Shown: positions 1 through 8,377 of the stretch, in pieces
Layout: every line of letters starts with the position of its first letter
Numbering within the stretch: the stretch's first letter is position 1
DNA from: Chitinophagaceae bacterium
Lineage (GTDB): Bacteria; Bacteroidota; Bacteroidia; Chitinophagales; Chitinophagaceae
NCBI GenBank assembly: GCA_027489035.1
Contig: JAIYAN010000012.1
Coordinates: 62,001 to 126,000 of the forward strand
Length of the DNA: 64,000 bases
Reading direction: 5' to 3'
Position numbers and translations under genes: made by a program
Notes under the pieces: generated by a model
Seen by the model: the letters and a program-made list of their open reading frames with translations, nothing else
Told to the model about the DNA's origin: nothing
The model's database searches: none

Positions 1-1
1 T

Positions 2-574
2 GACTTGGTTACACAACGCAAGGGCGAAATGTTGATCATGGAAACTAAAGGTGAAATGCAACATCTTGAATTTGAAATTCCTTCAAGAGGGTTGATCGGT
101 TTGAGAAGCAACATGTTGACCAACACAGCTGGAGAAGCAGTAATGGCGCATCGTTTCATCGATTACAAACCATGGAAAGGACATATTCCTGGTAGAAATA
201 ACGGGGTGTTATTGTCTAAAACAACAGAAAAAACAACCGCATATTCAATTGATAAATTACAAGATAGAGGACGCTTTTTTGTAGATCCAGGAGATGAGGT
301 TTATGCAGGTCAAATTATTGCTGAGCACATTAAGCCAGGAGATTTAGTGGTAAATGCTACGGAAGCAAAAAAATTAACCAACCATCGTGCGAGCGGATCG
401 GATGATGCTTCTAAAGCAGCACCAAAAATCTTAATGACTTTGGAAGAATGTATGGAATATATTCAACAAGATGAGTGTATTGAAGTAACACCAAAAAGCG
501 TAAGATTGAGAAAAACAATTTTAAACGAAGAGGATAGAAAGCGTGCATCAAAATCTATCAGTCAGGAAGCATAA
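2..574 (+). CDS. typA: Translational GTPase TypA/BipA, C-terminal part (5' end outside window)
   Basis: This is the last ~190 residues of the ribosome-associated GTPase TypA (BipA). The frame is open from base 2 and ends with TAA at 572-574, so the G domain and middle domains lie left of the window. It is recognised by the segment VTQRKGEML, then PSRGLIGLRS, GEAVM and NNGVLLS, which are characteristic of the TypA C-terminal region, and by a short basic tail. Family members bind 70S ribosomes in the cytoplasm and help ribosome assembly and growth under cold or stress. Because the gene is truncated by the window edge, no start can be assigned. The next gene begins 53 bp downstream on the same strand. 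The identification is firm. Confidence 0.93.
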   Translation, partial: DLVTQRKGEMLIMETKGEMQHLEFEIPSRGLIGLRSNMLTNTAGEAVMAHRFIDYKPWKGHIPGRNNGVLLSKTTEKTTAYSIDKLQDRGRFFVDPGDEVYAGQIIAEHIKPGDLVVNATEAKKLTNHRASGSDDASKAAPKILMTLEECMEYIQQDECIEVTPKSVRLRKTILNEEDRKRASKSISQEA

Positions 575-627
575 TTTTTAATCATTAAATTCATTAACTA
601 AATAATTATTTTTTAAATTTTTTAGTC

Positions 628-1602
628 ATGCAAAAAGGACCGGTTTCTCAATACATTCAACATCATTATCGCCATTTTAATGCAGCCGCTTTAATGGATG
701 CCGCTAAAGGTTACGAAACCCATCTAACTGAAGGTGGTAAAATGATGGTTACATTAGCAGGTGCGATGAGTACTGCTGAATTAGGATTGAGTTTTGCAGA
801 AATGATCAGACAAGGAAAAGTGGACATCATCAGTTGCACCGGTGCCAATTTGGAAGAAGACATCATGAATTTGGTGGCGCACTCTCATTACAAAAGAGTA
901 CCTAACTATCGCGATTTAAGTCCACAAGACGAATGGGATTTATTGGAAAACCATTACAATCGTGTAACTGATACATGTATTCCAGAGGAAGAAGCATTTA
1001 GAAGATTACAAAAGCACATCCATCAATTGTGGAAAGAGGCTAATGATAAAGGCGAAAGCTATTTCCCACATGAATACATGTATAAAATGTTGTTGAGTGG
1101 GGTGTTGGAGCAGTATTACGAAATAGATCCAAAAAACAGCTGGATGTTGGCTGCTGCGGAAAAAAATATTCCTATTGTAGTTCCAGGTTGGGAAGACAGT
1201 ACCATGGGAAACATCTTTGCTTCTTATGTGATTAAAAATGAAATGAAAGCCACTACCATGAAATCAGGTATTGAATACATGGTATGGTTGGCAGATTGGT
1301 ACAGAAATAATTCATCAGGCAAAGGCGTTGGCTTTTTTCAAATTGGTGGCGGTATTGCTGGTGACTTTCCAATTTGTGTGGTGCCAATGATGTATCAAGA
1401 TTTGGAATGGCACGACGTTCCATTTTGGAGCTATTTCTGTCAGATAAGTGATTCAACTACTTCTTACGGTTCATATTCTGGTGCTGTACCAAATGAAAAA
1501 ATCACTTGGGGTAAGTTAGATATCAATACACCGAAATTTATTGTAGAAAGTGATGCTACGATTGTAGCACCATTGATTTTTGCTTGGGTGTTGGGCTGGT
1601 AG
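628..1602 (+). CDS. Deoxyhypusine synthase family protein
   Basis: The 324-residue protein belongs to the deoxyhypusine synthase (DHS) family, NAD-dependent enzymes that transfer the aminobutyl group of spermidine. Visible family features are the early LAGAMSTAELG segment, the ISCTGANLEED segment near residue 75, the glycine-rich FFQIGGGIAGDFP stretch, the TTSYGSYSGA segment, and ITWGKL, where Lys296 aligns with the lysine that carries the aminobutyl intermediate in eukaryotic DHS. Bacteria generally lack the eIF5A substrate. Bacterial family members studied elsewhere can make homospermidine or act on other amines, so the real substrate here is unknown and a polyamine role is inference. It follows typA by 53 bp, possibly co-transcribed. 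ATG start at 628 after an A/T-rich leader without a clear Shine-Dalgarno. Confidence 0.85.
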   Translation: MQKGPVSQYIQHHYRHFNAAALMDAAKGYETHLTEGGKMMVTLAGAMSTAELGLSFAEMIRQGKVDIISCTGANLEEDIMNLVAHSHYKRVPNYRDLSPQDEWDLLENHYNRVTDTCIPEEEAFRRLQKHIHQLWKEANDKGESYFPHEYMYKMLLSGVLEQYYEIDPKNSWMLAAAEKNIPIVVPGWEDSTMGNIFASYVIKNEMKATTMKSGIEYMVWLADWYRNNSSGKGVGFFQIGGGIAGDFPICVVPMMYQDLEWHDVPFWSYFCQISDSTTSYGSYSGAVPNEKITWGKLDINTPKFIVESDATIVAPLIFAWVLGW

Positions 1603-1603
1603 A

Positions 1604-2269
1604 TTATAAAAAATAATTTGCTGCAATTTGTGTGGCGATACCAATTAATAATCCAGCGTAAATATCTTTAGGCGTGTGTGTGTTTAAAAGCAAACGCGCC
1701 GTACAAACCATTCCCGAAATAATTAATACTAAAGCCAGAGGCCAAGCCATTGACAGATTGTTGATATAAAATAATACAGCAAATATCCCCAACAAGCCGC
1801 CCATTCCAATGGCGTGCATGCTTACTTTAAAATAAATATTGGCCAACAGCGCTGCCGATGAAGCTAGGAAAATCCCTAAAATAAATACGACCAAAACGAT
1901 TGGGTATTTTGTTTGTTCTTTAAAAACGGTAAACGCCCAAAAGAAAAATATACCACATGCGATATAGGGAATGATTCTATCTTTTTGCGTTTTTAAATAA
2001 ATAGATTCTATAAAGCCAAGCGCTTTTAGCAACAGAACACTCACCAAAGGAAAAATGGTTAAGTTGATGCCTACAATAACTAAAGTTTGAAATTTTTGTA
2101 GCGATGAAAATCCAATAAATGCCAATGGGTGGATGTATAATAAAAACCACACAAAATAAATGGGTACAAATAATGGATGAAATAAAACAGAAATGATTTT
2201 TGCTATTGTATGTACAAATAAATTCTCTGTTGAGGTTTGCGATTCTATTTTTTCTGGTGCTACATTCAT
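1604..2269 (-). CDS. PAP2-like integral membrane phosphatase family protein
   Basis: A 221-residue, very hydrophobic protein with about six membrane segments. The pattern KTQKDRIIP (near residue 93), SMHAIGMGG and RLLLNTHTPKDIYAG matches the three motifs of the PAP2 (type 2 phosphatidic acid phosphatase) superfamily, with the conserved His residues and the final Asp, although motif 1 is degenerate. Such proteins dephosphorylate lipid phosphates or undecaprenyl pyrophosphate at the inner membrane; the substrate cannot be told here. I chose the ATG at 2269, 10 bp after the rpoN stop, over an upstream in-frame start at 2305 that would overlap rpoN by 26 bp. It is probably co-transcribed with rpoN. 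It ends 1 bp from the convergent DHS-like gene. Confidence 0.7.
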   Translation of the reverse strand: MNVAPEKIESQTSTENLFVHTIAKIISVLFHPLFVPIYFVWFLLYIHPLAFIGFSSLQKFQTLVIVGINLTIFPLVSVLLLKALGFIESIYLKTQKDRIIPYIACGIFFFWAFTVFKEQTKYPIVLVVFILGIFLASSAALLANIYFKVSMHAIGMGGLLGIFAVLFYINNLSMAWPLALVLIISGMVCTARLLLNTHTPKDIYAGLLIGIATQIAANYFL

Positions 2270-2279
2270 TTTTGATTGA

Positions 2280-3770
2280 TTAAATTTCTTTACGCAAACG
2301 GGCAACTGGAATATTTAATTGTTCCCGATATTTAGCCACCGTTCGTCTGGCAATATTATACCCTTTTTCTTGTAACATGTCGGTTAATATTTCATCGCTG
2401 AAAGGATTCTTCTTATTTTCAGCTTCAATGATGTCGGATAAAATTCTTTTTACTTCCCTTGTACTTACTTCTTCGCCCGCGTCGGTTTGCATGCTTTCAC
2501 TAAATAAAAATTTCAATCGGTAAGTGCCAAATTCTGTTTGAACAAATTTACTGTTGGCGACTCTACTTATAGTAGAAATATCCAAATTTGTTTTTTCTGC
2601 AATGTCTTTTAAAATCATTGGTTTTAATTCTGTTTCATCGCCACTTAAAAAGAAATTATATTGATAACGCATGATAGCGCTCATGGTATTTATTAGTGTT
2701 TCTTGCCTTTGTTTTATCGCATCAATAAACCACTTGGCAGAATCTAATTTTTGTTTGATAAAAATCACCGCATCTTTTTGACGCTTATCATTTTTCTTGC
2801 CCTTATCATATTGATTGAGCATGTCTTTATACCCTTCACTGATGTGCAATTCAGGCGCGTTTTTACCATTAAGTGTAAGCTCCAATTTGCCAGCATTGTT
2901 TACAATAAAAAAATCTGGTATGATATAATTTTCACCTAATCCTGAACCGGAAATTAAAATGCCTGGTCTTGGATTGAGTTTTATGATTTGTTGAATAACC
3001 GCTTTTAATTGTGTTTCAGAAATGTTTAATCCGTTTTGAATTTTTTCGTAATGCTTTTTCGTAAACTCATCGAAGTATTTCTCCATAATTTTTATGGCGA
3101 GTAATACATCCGCATCTTTCTTTTCTTTTCGTTTGAGTTGTAGCAATAAGCATTCTTGTAAATCTCTGGCACCAACTCCTGCTGGATCAAATTGTTGAAT
3201 TTGAATCAATAATTTTTTGATTTGCTTTTCATTGGTTTCAATGTTTTGTCTAAAAGCAAGGTCATCAATAATTGAGGTGATTTCTCTGCGTAAATATCCA
3301 TCATCATCCAAGCTGCCTATGATTTGTTCGGCAATTTTTTGTTCTATTTCATCTAAATTTAAAAGCCCCAATTGTTGAATCATCAATTCATTGAAACTGG
3401 CTTCTACTTTATGCGGAGAGCTAATTTGATCATCGTCAGTTTGGTAGTTGTCGTCTCTTAATTTATAATCGGCAACATCATCATCGTCAGAGTCTTTTAC
3501 ATATTCACTGATGTCGATGTTATCATATTCATCTTCGCTGCCATCGGGTTCGGTTTCTTCAAAATCATTGTCGGCAAACTCATCTTTCAAATCAAATTCA
3601 TCATCTACTTTATCTTCATCGGTAAGTTCTAATGCGGGGTTTTCTTCGAGTTCTTCTTTAATTCTTTCTTCAAGTTGAGCCGTAGGGATTTGCAACAATT
3701 TCATCAACTGAATTTGTTGAGGCGAAAGCTTCTGCAATAATTTTTGCTGTAAACCCTGTTGTAACGCCAT
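2280..3770 (-). CDS. rpoN: RNA polymerase sigma-54 factor RpoN
   Basis: A 496-residue sigma-54. The order is typical: a glutamine-rich N-terminal activator-interaction region (LSPQQIQLMKLLQIP, then LEERIKEELEENPALE), a strongly acidic linker of about residues 50-115, the core-binding region, and a C-terminal DNA-binding part ending with the RpoN box ARRTVAKYRE at about residues 474-483. Sigma-54 directs RNA polymerase to -24/-12 promoters and needs AAA+ activators, none of which is encoded in this window. The PAP2-like gene follows 10 bp downstream. Upstream lies a 415-bp AT-rich gap with palindromic repeats. Length and box agree with the family. The identification is secure. Confidence 0.96.
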   Translation of the reverse strand: MALQQGLQQKLLQKLSPQQIQLMKLLQIPTAQLEERIKEELEENPALELTDEDKVDDEFDLKDEFADNDFEETEPDGSEDEYDNIDISEYVKDSDDDDVADYKLRDDNYQTDDDQISSPHKVEASFNELMIQQLGLLNLDEIEQKIAEQIIGSLDDDGYLRREITSIIDDLAFRQNIETNEKQIKKLLIQIQQFDPAGVGARDLQECLLLQLKRKEKKDADVLLAIKIMEKYFDEFTKKHYEKIQNGLNISETQLKAVIQQIIKLNPRPGILISGSGLGENYIIPDFFIVNNAGKLELTLNGKNAPELHISEGYKDMLNQYDKGKKNDKRQKDAVIFIKQKLDSAKWFIDAIKQRQETLINTMSAIMRYQYNFFLSGDETELKPMILKDIAEKTNLDISTISRVANSKFVQTEFGTYRLKFLFSESMQTDAGEEVSTREVKRILSDIIEAENKKNPFSDEILTDMLQEKGYNIARRTVAKYREQLNIPVARLRKEI

Positions 3771-4185
3771 GTTTAGAAGATTAAAGGATTAAAAGCTATC
3801 CGAACGCAGATTCAAGTAACGAAGATTAAAACAAAATCATGTTTTAAAAAGAGGAAAAAAATATCAATCGGTACGAAATCATGCATTCAAAAAACAGCAT
3901 AATCAAAGTAAAATTACAATATAGAATTTCGTAAAAGAAAGAAAATTTGAAATTTATTTTTTTCTCGCACGATTTTTGATGGGGCTAATTTAACATCATA
4001 AGATTTCTATGTGTAAAGGGAACAAAAAGCACATTCATTTTTAATTGTAGCCCACGGTTTCAACCGTGGGTGTAGAAGAAAATTCAATTCATAACCGTTT
4101 CAACGGTTTTCATAAAATGTAATTATCATTTCACAAATTGATATTGTATTTGGAGATTTAAAAAATCCAAAGGCCAAGCCAATTC
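3771..4185. other. Intergenic region upstream of rpoN, with two palindromes
   Basis: This 415-bp AT-rich gap separates rpoN from the AI-2E transporter, both on the minus strand. It should hold the rpoN promoter, but I could not pick a convincing TAnnTTTG box. Two palindromes lie near the transporter side (4051-4070 and 4093-4107) and are listed separately. No open reading frame in the gap looks protein-like and no RNA gene was seen. Confidence 0.6.
4051..4107. repeat. REP-like palindrome pair (CCCACGGTTT/AAACCGTGGG type)
   Basis: Bases 4051-4070 read CCCACGGTTTCAACCGTGGG, an almost perfect palindrome. After 22 bases a smaller related palindrome AACCGTTTCAACGGTT follows at 4093-4107. The first sequence recurs exactly at 58146-58165, 54 kb away, also between genes. 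This is the form of REP elements mobilised in trans by RAYT transposases, but it differs from the REP flanking the RAYT gene at 40.1 kb, so another RAYT elsewhere may be the partner (inference). Confidence 0.75.
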
Positions 4186-5223
4186 TTAAGGCATTGAATC
4201 ATCTTCTTTCTGAACTACCACAAACTCGTTGATATAAATCTTAACAAGCACAATGAGATAGCTGATTAAAAGCGGTCCAAAAATCAATCCTACAAAACCA
4301 AATAAATTTAATCCTACAATTACACCCAAAACAGTGATAAGCGGATGAACATCACCAATTTTTTTCATTAGGGTAATGCGTGCAATGTAATCTACGTTTC
4401 CAGTTACCAAAAAGCTATACAATGCCAAACCTGTAGAGGGCCACTCGATGCCATTTGCATACATATAGGCTACTAATGGAACCCAAATAATCATCGTGCC
4501 CACCAAAGGAAAGAAAGCGAATAACCCTGTAAAAAATCCCCACATCCCCCAATCATCTACCTTAAAAATCCAATATCCCAAAGCGGCAAAAATACCTTGA
4601 ACCACACAGATTAATGGAATGCCCAAAGCATTTGCTCTAATGGTATGTTGGGTTTCTACAGCCAATAATTGGATGTTTTCTTTTTTTAAAGGAATGATGT
4701 GGGCTAGATATTTTTCCATTTTATCACCTCCAACCAACATGAAGTAGTATAAAAAAAACATCATTAATAAATTGGTCAGCAATAGTGCTGTGCTGTTTAA
4801 AAGTTGCGGCACATATGAAGCGGCTTTTTCTGCGATTGAACTTGCATTTCCATTTGTTAATATTGGGAATCCAGTAACCGTTTCAATTTTCTTTATAATA
4901 ATAGCAACACCTTGAATCAATTTATCCTGCTCATTCGTTATCATTTTTATTTTCGGAGCGAGGAGCTCAATGCTAAAGTAAATTGGAATTGAAATACATA
5001 TCAATGAAACCAAAATAAATAAAATAGCCGTTATCCCTTTTTTCCATTTGTTTTTAAATATCAATCGAAGAAATAAACTGCGCGTTAAAATGTATAAAGT
5101 AATGCTCCCCAATACTCCGGGTATAAAAATGGTTAATTCTGCAATCAATAATATGGCAATCAACAGAATCAATAAAAACAAAATGATTTGTCTGAAACGG
5201 TTATTAAAAATTTGATCTGTCAT
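4186..5223 (-). CDS. AI-2E family transporter (UPF0118)
   Basis: A 345-residue membrane protein with about eight hydrophobic segments. The C-terminal half has the family signature: the stretch around WGMWGFFTGLFAFFPLVGT, then the conserved GVIVGLNLFGFVGLIFGPLL near residues 300-320. Members of this family (PF01594) include the proposed autoinducer-2 exporter TqsA and Na+/H+ antiporters, so the true substrate is open. It lies 9 bp downstream of the radical SAM gene on the same strand, and the two are probably co-transcribed. ATG start at 5223. Confidence is high for the family, low for the substrate. Confidence 0.88.
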   Translation of the reverse strand: MTDQIFNNRFRQIILFLLILLIAILLIAELTIFIPGVLGSITLYILTRSLFLRLIFKNKWKKGITAILFILVSLICISIPIYFSIELLAPKIKMITNEQDKLIQGVAIIIKKIETVTGFPILTNGNASSIAEKAASYVPQLLNSTALLLTNLLMMFFLYYFMLVGGDKMEKYLAHIIPLKKENIQLLAVETQHTIRANALGIPLICVVQGIFAALGYWIFKVDDWGMWGFFTGLFAFFPLVGTMIIWVPLVAYMYANGIEWPSTGLALYSFLVTGNVDYIARITLMKKIGDVHPLITVLGVIVGLNLFGFVGLIFGPLLISYLIVLVKIYINEFVVVQKEDDSMP

Positions 5224-5232
5224 TTTATTGTT

Positions 5233-6264
5233 TTAATCTTTCCAAACCGACGCACCTTCACTGCAATTGGAGCAAATGTCAATGTTCTTGCGGCTTTTCA
5301 TTAATTCGGTTCTAAATTGTTTATAGTTGCTGTTGTTCCAAATGTTTTTAAAAGATTCGTTTTTAATATTGCCCAATTGATGCATCGCATCTTTATCAAA
5401 GCAGCAAGGAACCACCAAGCCATCCCAAGTAATTACATTGGCATGCCATAATTTCCAACAACGATTGACCAATTTGTTTTTGGGTTTGTATTTACCATCT
5501 TTCCCTTTTTTATAACGACTGTATTTTTCGTTATTGGGTATCAGCTGATTTGGATCGGTTTCGTAATCATACACTTGTGCTGTTTTAAAACGTACTTCAT
5601 CCACTCCAATTTCTTTGGCCAATTGTTTGATTTCTTCCAACTGATGTTCGTTTGGTTTCACCACTAAAAACTGAAAAAATATAAATGGTGTTTTGCTATT
5701 CAATTCTTTCCGCCATTTCACTATTTTTTTTGTGCCTTCAATAACCTTATTCAAATTGCCTCCAACGCGATATTGTTGATACACATCTTGCGTAGTTCCA
5801 TCAATTGAAATGATCAAACGATCTAATCCACTTTCTACGGTTTTTTTGGCAACTTCATCCGTAATATAATGTGCGTTGGTAGATGTTGCGGTGTAAATGT
5901 TTTTTGAAGAAGCATATTTTACCATATCCAAAAATTCGGGGTTAAGATAAGGTTCTCCTTGAAAATAAAAAATGAGATAAAGTAAATGCTGATGGATATC
6001 ATCGATGGTTTCTTTAAAAAAATCTTTTTGCAGCATGCCGGTAGGACGTGTAAAAGCCCTTAATCCACTCGGACATTCCGGACATCTTAAATTACAACTG
6101 GTAGTAGGTTCAAACGATACAGAGATGGGATAGCCCCATTGAATGGGCTTTTGCAACCATTGGCTAAGTTGGAAACTGCTCACTACTTTTAATGCATTCC
6201 AAATCCTTTTTACCGTTAGTTTTTTTAATAAATTTTTACTGTCGTTGAAATTAAATTCCGGCAT
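5233..6264 (-). CDS. Radical SAM protein with C-terminal SPASM domain
   Basis: A 343-residue radical S-adenosylmethionine enzyme. The CX3CX2C cluster motif lies in TTSCNLRCPECPSG (Cys57, Cys61, Cys64), followed by the GEPYLNPE and IISIDGTTQDVY segments of the SAM-binding barrel. The C-terminal SPASM-type region has cysteines in NRCWKLW, VPCCFDKD and ICSNCSEG that can hold an auxiliary iron-sulfur cluster. SPASM enzymes often modify peptides, but related Bacteroidetes proteins also sit in envelope or lipid gene contexts. No precursor peptide was seen nearby, so the substrate is unknown. Cytoplasmic. Transcribed with the AI-2E gene, spacing 9 bp. Confidence 0.9.
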   Translation of the reverse strand: MPEFNFNDSKNLLKKLTVKRIWNALKVVSSFQLSQWLQKPIQWGYPISVSFEPTTSCNLRCPECPSGLRAFTRPTGMLQKDFFKETIDDIHQHLLYLIFYFQGEPYLNPEFLDMVKYASSKNIYTATSTNAHYITDEVAKKTVESGLDRLIISIDGTTQDVYQQYRVGGNLNKVIEGTKKIVKWRKELNSKTPFIFFQFLVVKPNEHQLEEIKQLAKEIGVDEVRFKTAQVYDYETDPNQLIPNNEKYSRYKKGKDGKYKPKNKLVNRCWKLWHANVITWDGLVVPCCFDKDAMHQLGNIKNESFKNIWNNSNYKQFRTELMKSRKNIDICSNCSEGASVWKD

Positions 6265-6346
6265 AGAACAAATTTAGTGTTTAATTGTTTTATACCTTAA
6301 CCCAGATTTTTCAAAGCGATAAATTAAATCTGCTTAAATTACAAGT

Positions 6347-6571
6347 ATGTCAATGGAAAATGAAACAAGAGACTTCTTAGTATTAATTATAAATACCATT
6401 TCCAAAGTTTTGCTTTGGATGATGATCAACACTTTTGTAGGTATATATTTTGAGTTTGCTTTTTTTGAAGGAACGCCCAGTTGGCAAAATATCGTTTTTT
6501 ATATTTGGTTTATTGCTTCTTTAACTTATTTGATCTTTCATTTAAAGAAGAAATGGAGTTTATTTTTTTAA
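6347..6571 (+). CDS. Small hypothetical membrane protein (74 aa)
   Basis: A 74-residue protein with two clear hydrophobic segments (about residues 15-36 and 46-62), with acidic residues before the first and a KKKW cluster after the second. No family is recognised. It stands alone on the plus strand between the divergent radical SAM gene (83 bp away) and a convergent secreted protein whose stop lies 2 bp downstream. The composition is protein-like and the back-to-back stop arrangement fits a real gene. Alternative ATG at 6353 would remove two residues. Confidence 0.6.
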   Translation: MSMENETRDFLVLIINTISKVLLWMMINTFVGIYFEFAFFEGTPSWQNIVFYIWFIASLTYLIFHLKKKWSLFF

Positions 6572-6573
6572 CC

Positions 6574-6996
6574 CTAACTGCTATGATCGGCAATGATGTA
6601 CCATTTGCCTTTAATTTTTTGCATCAACAACGTAAAATGTCCTTGCAAATCGCCAATGCTTCTTGTTAGATGCCATTTACCCACTACATGATAATATTTT
6701 CGAGATAATTTTTTGATGTCAATTAAAGTAAAATTCAACTTACCCATGGCTGTTGTGTCTGGATAACCTTTTTTATAATTGTTTAATGTATTTTGCCAAC
6801 CATAAGTAACACCAGATTTTCCAATAAACATCAACGAATCACTTTTCAAATAGGTTTCCATAAAACCATTGATATCGCCTTTATTCCATGCTTCATCCTG
6901 AATTTTTAATATGGAAATGATTTGCTTTTCTGTTTTTCTTTGCGCAAATAATTGAATAGTACAAAATAGAAAAATCGAAAGAAATAATGTTTTCAT
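6574..6996 (-). CDS. Secreted SnoaL/DUF4440-like (NTF2-fold) protein
   Basis: A 140-residue protein beginning with a signal peptide (MKTLFLSIFLFCTIQLFAQ). I chose the ATG at 6996 because the 26 residues encoded upstream are not signal-peptide-like. The mature part has the NTF2-like pattern: AWNKGDINGFMETYLKSDSLMFI, the internal YGWQNTLNNY, YYHVVGKWHLTR, and the end KGKWYIIADHSS, as in DUF4440/SnoaL-like proteins. The fold binds small molecules or acts as a small enzyme; no specific role can be given. It is on the same strand as the MerC-like gene, 10 bp downstream of it with this start, and may be part of that transcript. Confidence 0.78.
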   Translation of the reverse strand: MKTLFLSIFLFCTIQLFAQRKTEKQIISILKIQDEAWNKGDINGFMETYLKSDSLMFIGKSGVTYGWQNTLNNYKKGYPDTTAMGKLNFTLIDIKKLSRKYYHVVGKWHLTRSIGDLQGHFTLLMQKIKGKWYIIADHSS

Positions 6997-7006
6997 TGTA
7001 AAGATT

Positions 7007-7396
7007 TTAATGTTGATGATGCGAGGAACTACATTTATTTTTTGTACATCTTTTATAATTCGAATAGTGCGCATAAATAATCAACGGAACGGCAAAGGCT
7101 AATAAAATCAACTGTTGTTCATGAAAAAATTGCTTGGCGACCAGAAATGAAAATCCAACAAAAAAAATGAGCATCGGCTGCATTTGATGATGATGTTTGA
7201 TATAACCATGGTATAAAGCATAGATTCCAACAAAAAACGCAATACATATCATCAACCATTCAAAAATTTGATTGTGTACAATAGTTAAGCCAAACAAACT
7301 TAACGTTGGCAATAATAAGGGTAAAAATCCGCAATGAATGGCGCAAATGATAGAAGTGGCTATGCCCAACTTATCCCAATTTAATTTTATTTTCAT
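7007..7396 (-). CDS. MerC-domain membrane protein
   Basis: A 129-residue protein with four membrane segments. The first holds CAIHC (Cys18, Cys22) followed by GFLPLLLPTLSLFG, the metal-binding signature of the MerC family. The C-terminus is rich in Cys and His (KNKCSSSHHQH). MerC proteins import mercuric ion in Gram-negative mercury operons; in Bacteroidetes, single MerC-domain proteins occur next to Fur-family regulators and probably handle zinc or copper, which is inference. I chose ATG 7396 rather than TTG 7405. A promoter-like TATCTTTG lies only 6 bp before the ATG, with a repeated operator-like sequence further upstream, which suggests a leaderless, metal-regulated transcript. Confidence 0.82.
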   Translation of the reverse strand: MKIKLNWDKLGIATSIICAIHCGFLPLLLPTLSLFGLTIVHNQIFEWLMICIAFFVGIYALYHGYIKHHHQMQPMLIFFVGFSFLVAKQFFHEQQLILLAFAVPLIIYAHYSNYKRCTKNKCSSSHHQH

Positions 7397-7402
7397 CAAA
7401 GC

Positions 7403-7437
7403 CAAAGATAAATGATTTGCAATATTGTTGCAATATT
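7403..7437 (-). promoter_or_regulatory. Probable merC promoter with repeated operator
   Basis: On the minus strand a -7 box TATCTTTG (7403-7410) lies 6 bp before the merC ATG. About 20 bp upstream is ATTG, which could be the -33 element. Between and over them a 10-bp sequence, TTGCAATATT on the plus strand, is repeated exactly at 7417-7426 and 7428-7437, one base apart. Its core TTGCAA is self-complementary, giving TGCAA-N5-TTGCA dyads like those bound by Fur/Zur-type repressors. A Fur-family gene lies 1 kb away (8378). Binding by it is inference. Confidence 0.55.
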
Positions 7438-7490
7438 TTTAATTATTAAACAAACTATTCTTTAACGGGCTTAACTTCGTTGTTGAATAA

Positions 7491-7538
7491 GAAAGTAAAA
7501 AGTAAAAAGTGAAAAGTGAAAAGTGAAAAGTGAAAAAA
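7491..7538. repeat. Short tandem repeat, 7-bp GAAAAGT unit
   Basis: About six copies of a 7-bp unit (GAAAAGT, with AAAAAGT variants in the first copies) run between the MerC-like gene and the SCO gene. Such slippage-prone tracts can vary in copy number. They lie about 105 bp upstream of the SCO start, so an effect on its expression is possible but unproven. The rest of the 7406-7641 gap is AT-rich and should hold the SCO promoter. Confidence 0.8.
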
Positions 7539-7641
7539 CTTTCCGGCGAGATAAACTAATTCTTGCTTGAAGGTTTAATAATTAACTAATGAAATCAACA
7601 ATTTTGAATTTTACTTTTAAATTTTGAATTAACATAATCTC

Positions 7642-8376
7642 ATGAAAAAATATAAATGGTGGATTTATTTAGGCTTCTTTGGCATTTTACTAGCCGGATT
7701 TTATTGGGCAATTATTGATGAGCATCCATTTACAGATTCGCCGTTGGTGGTTATCAATAACAACATACCTGAATTTAAATTTACCGATCAGGACGGGAAA
7801 TATTTTTCTCAAAAAGATACGGAGGACAAAGTATATGTTGCCGAATATTTTTTCACCACTTGTAAAGGCATTTGTCCTAAAATGAACATCAACATGAAAA
7901 GGGTGTACGAGCAGTTTAAATCCGAATCTGATTTTTTAATTCTCTCACATACTTGTATGCCCGAAACAGATAGCGTGCCTTTAATGAAAGCCTATGAAAA
8001 CAAAATGATAAATGGACAACTTGAAAAAAAATCAGATGGCACATTTAAATTGAATTATACAGCTACCGATTCATTGAAAAAATATGAAAATAAAAATTGG
8101 AAATTTCTAACTGGAAATAAGTCTGATTTATATAAAATGGCGCGTCAAGGATATATGATAGACAATGGGAAGCCAGATAGCACGCAAAGGATTGAAAATC
8201 AATTTTTGCATACACAGTTTTTTGCTTTGGTAGATAGATACGGCAGGGTACGTGGCATTTATGATGGTTTGATAGAAGCGGAAGTTCAGAAATTGCTTAA
8301 AGACATTCCAGCGTTGATGAAAGAAAAAGTAGAGCCAGGTAGATTTTTAAACGGATTTAGCAATAACCCAGGTTAA
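7642..8376 (+). CDS. SCO1/SenC family copper chaperone-like protein
   Basis: A 244-residue protein with one N-terminal membrane anchor (about residues 6-24) and a thioredoxin-fold domain outside the inner membrane. The copper-binding CX3C is in TTCKGICPKMN (Cys74, Cys78), and the distal histidine is in QFLHTQFFALVD. SCO proteins deliver copper to the CuA site of cytochrome oxidase or act as thiol reductants. The spacing between the motifs is larger than usual because of a roughly 40-residue lysine-rich insertion (about 125-155). It is followed 1 bp later by a Fur-family gene and clearly shares its transcript. The MerC-like gene lies divergently upstream. Confidence 0.88.
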   Translation: MKKYKWWIYLGFFGILLAGFYWAIIDEHPFTDSPLVVINNNIPEFKFTDQDGKYFSQKDTEDKVYVAEYFFTTCKGICPKMNINMKRVYEQFKSESDFLILSHTCMPETDSVPLMKAYENKMINGQLEKKSDGTFKLNYTATDSLKKYENKNWKFLTGNKSDLYKMARQGYMIDNGKPDSTQRIENQFLHTQFFALVDRYGRVRGIYDGLIEAEVQKLLKDIPALMKEKVEPGRFLNGFSNNPG

Positions 8377-8377
8377 T

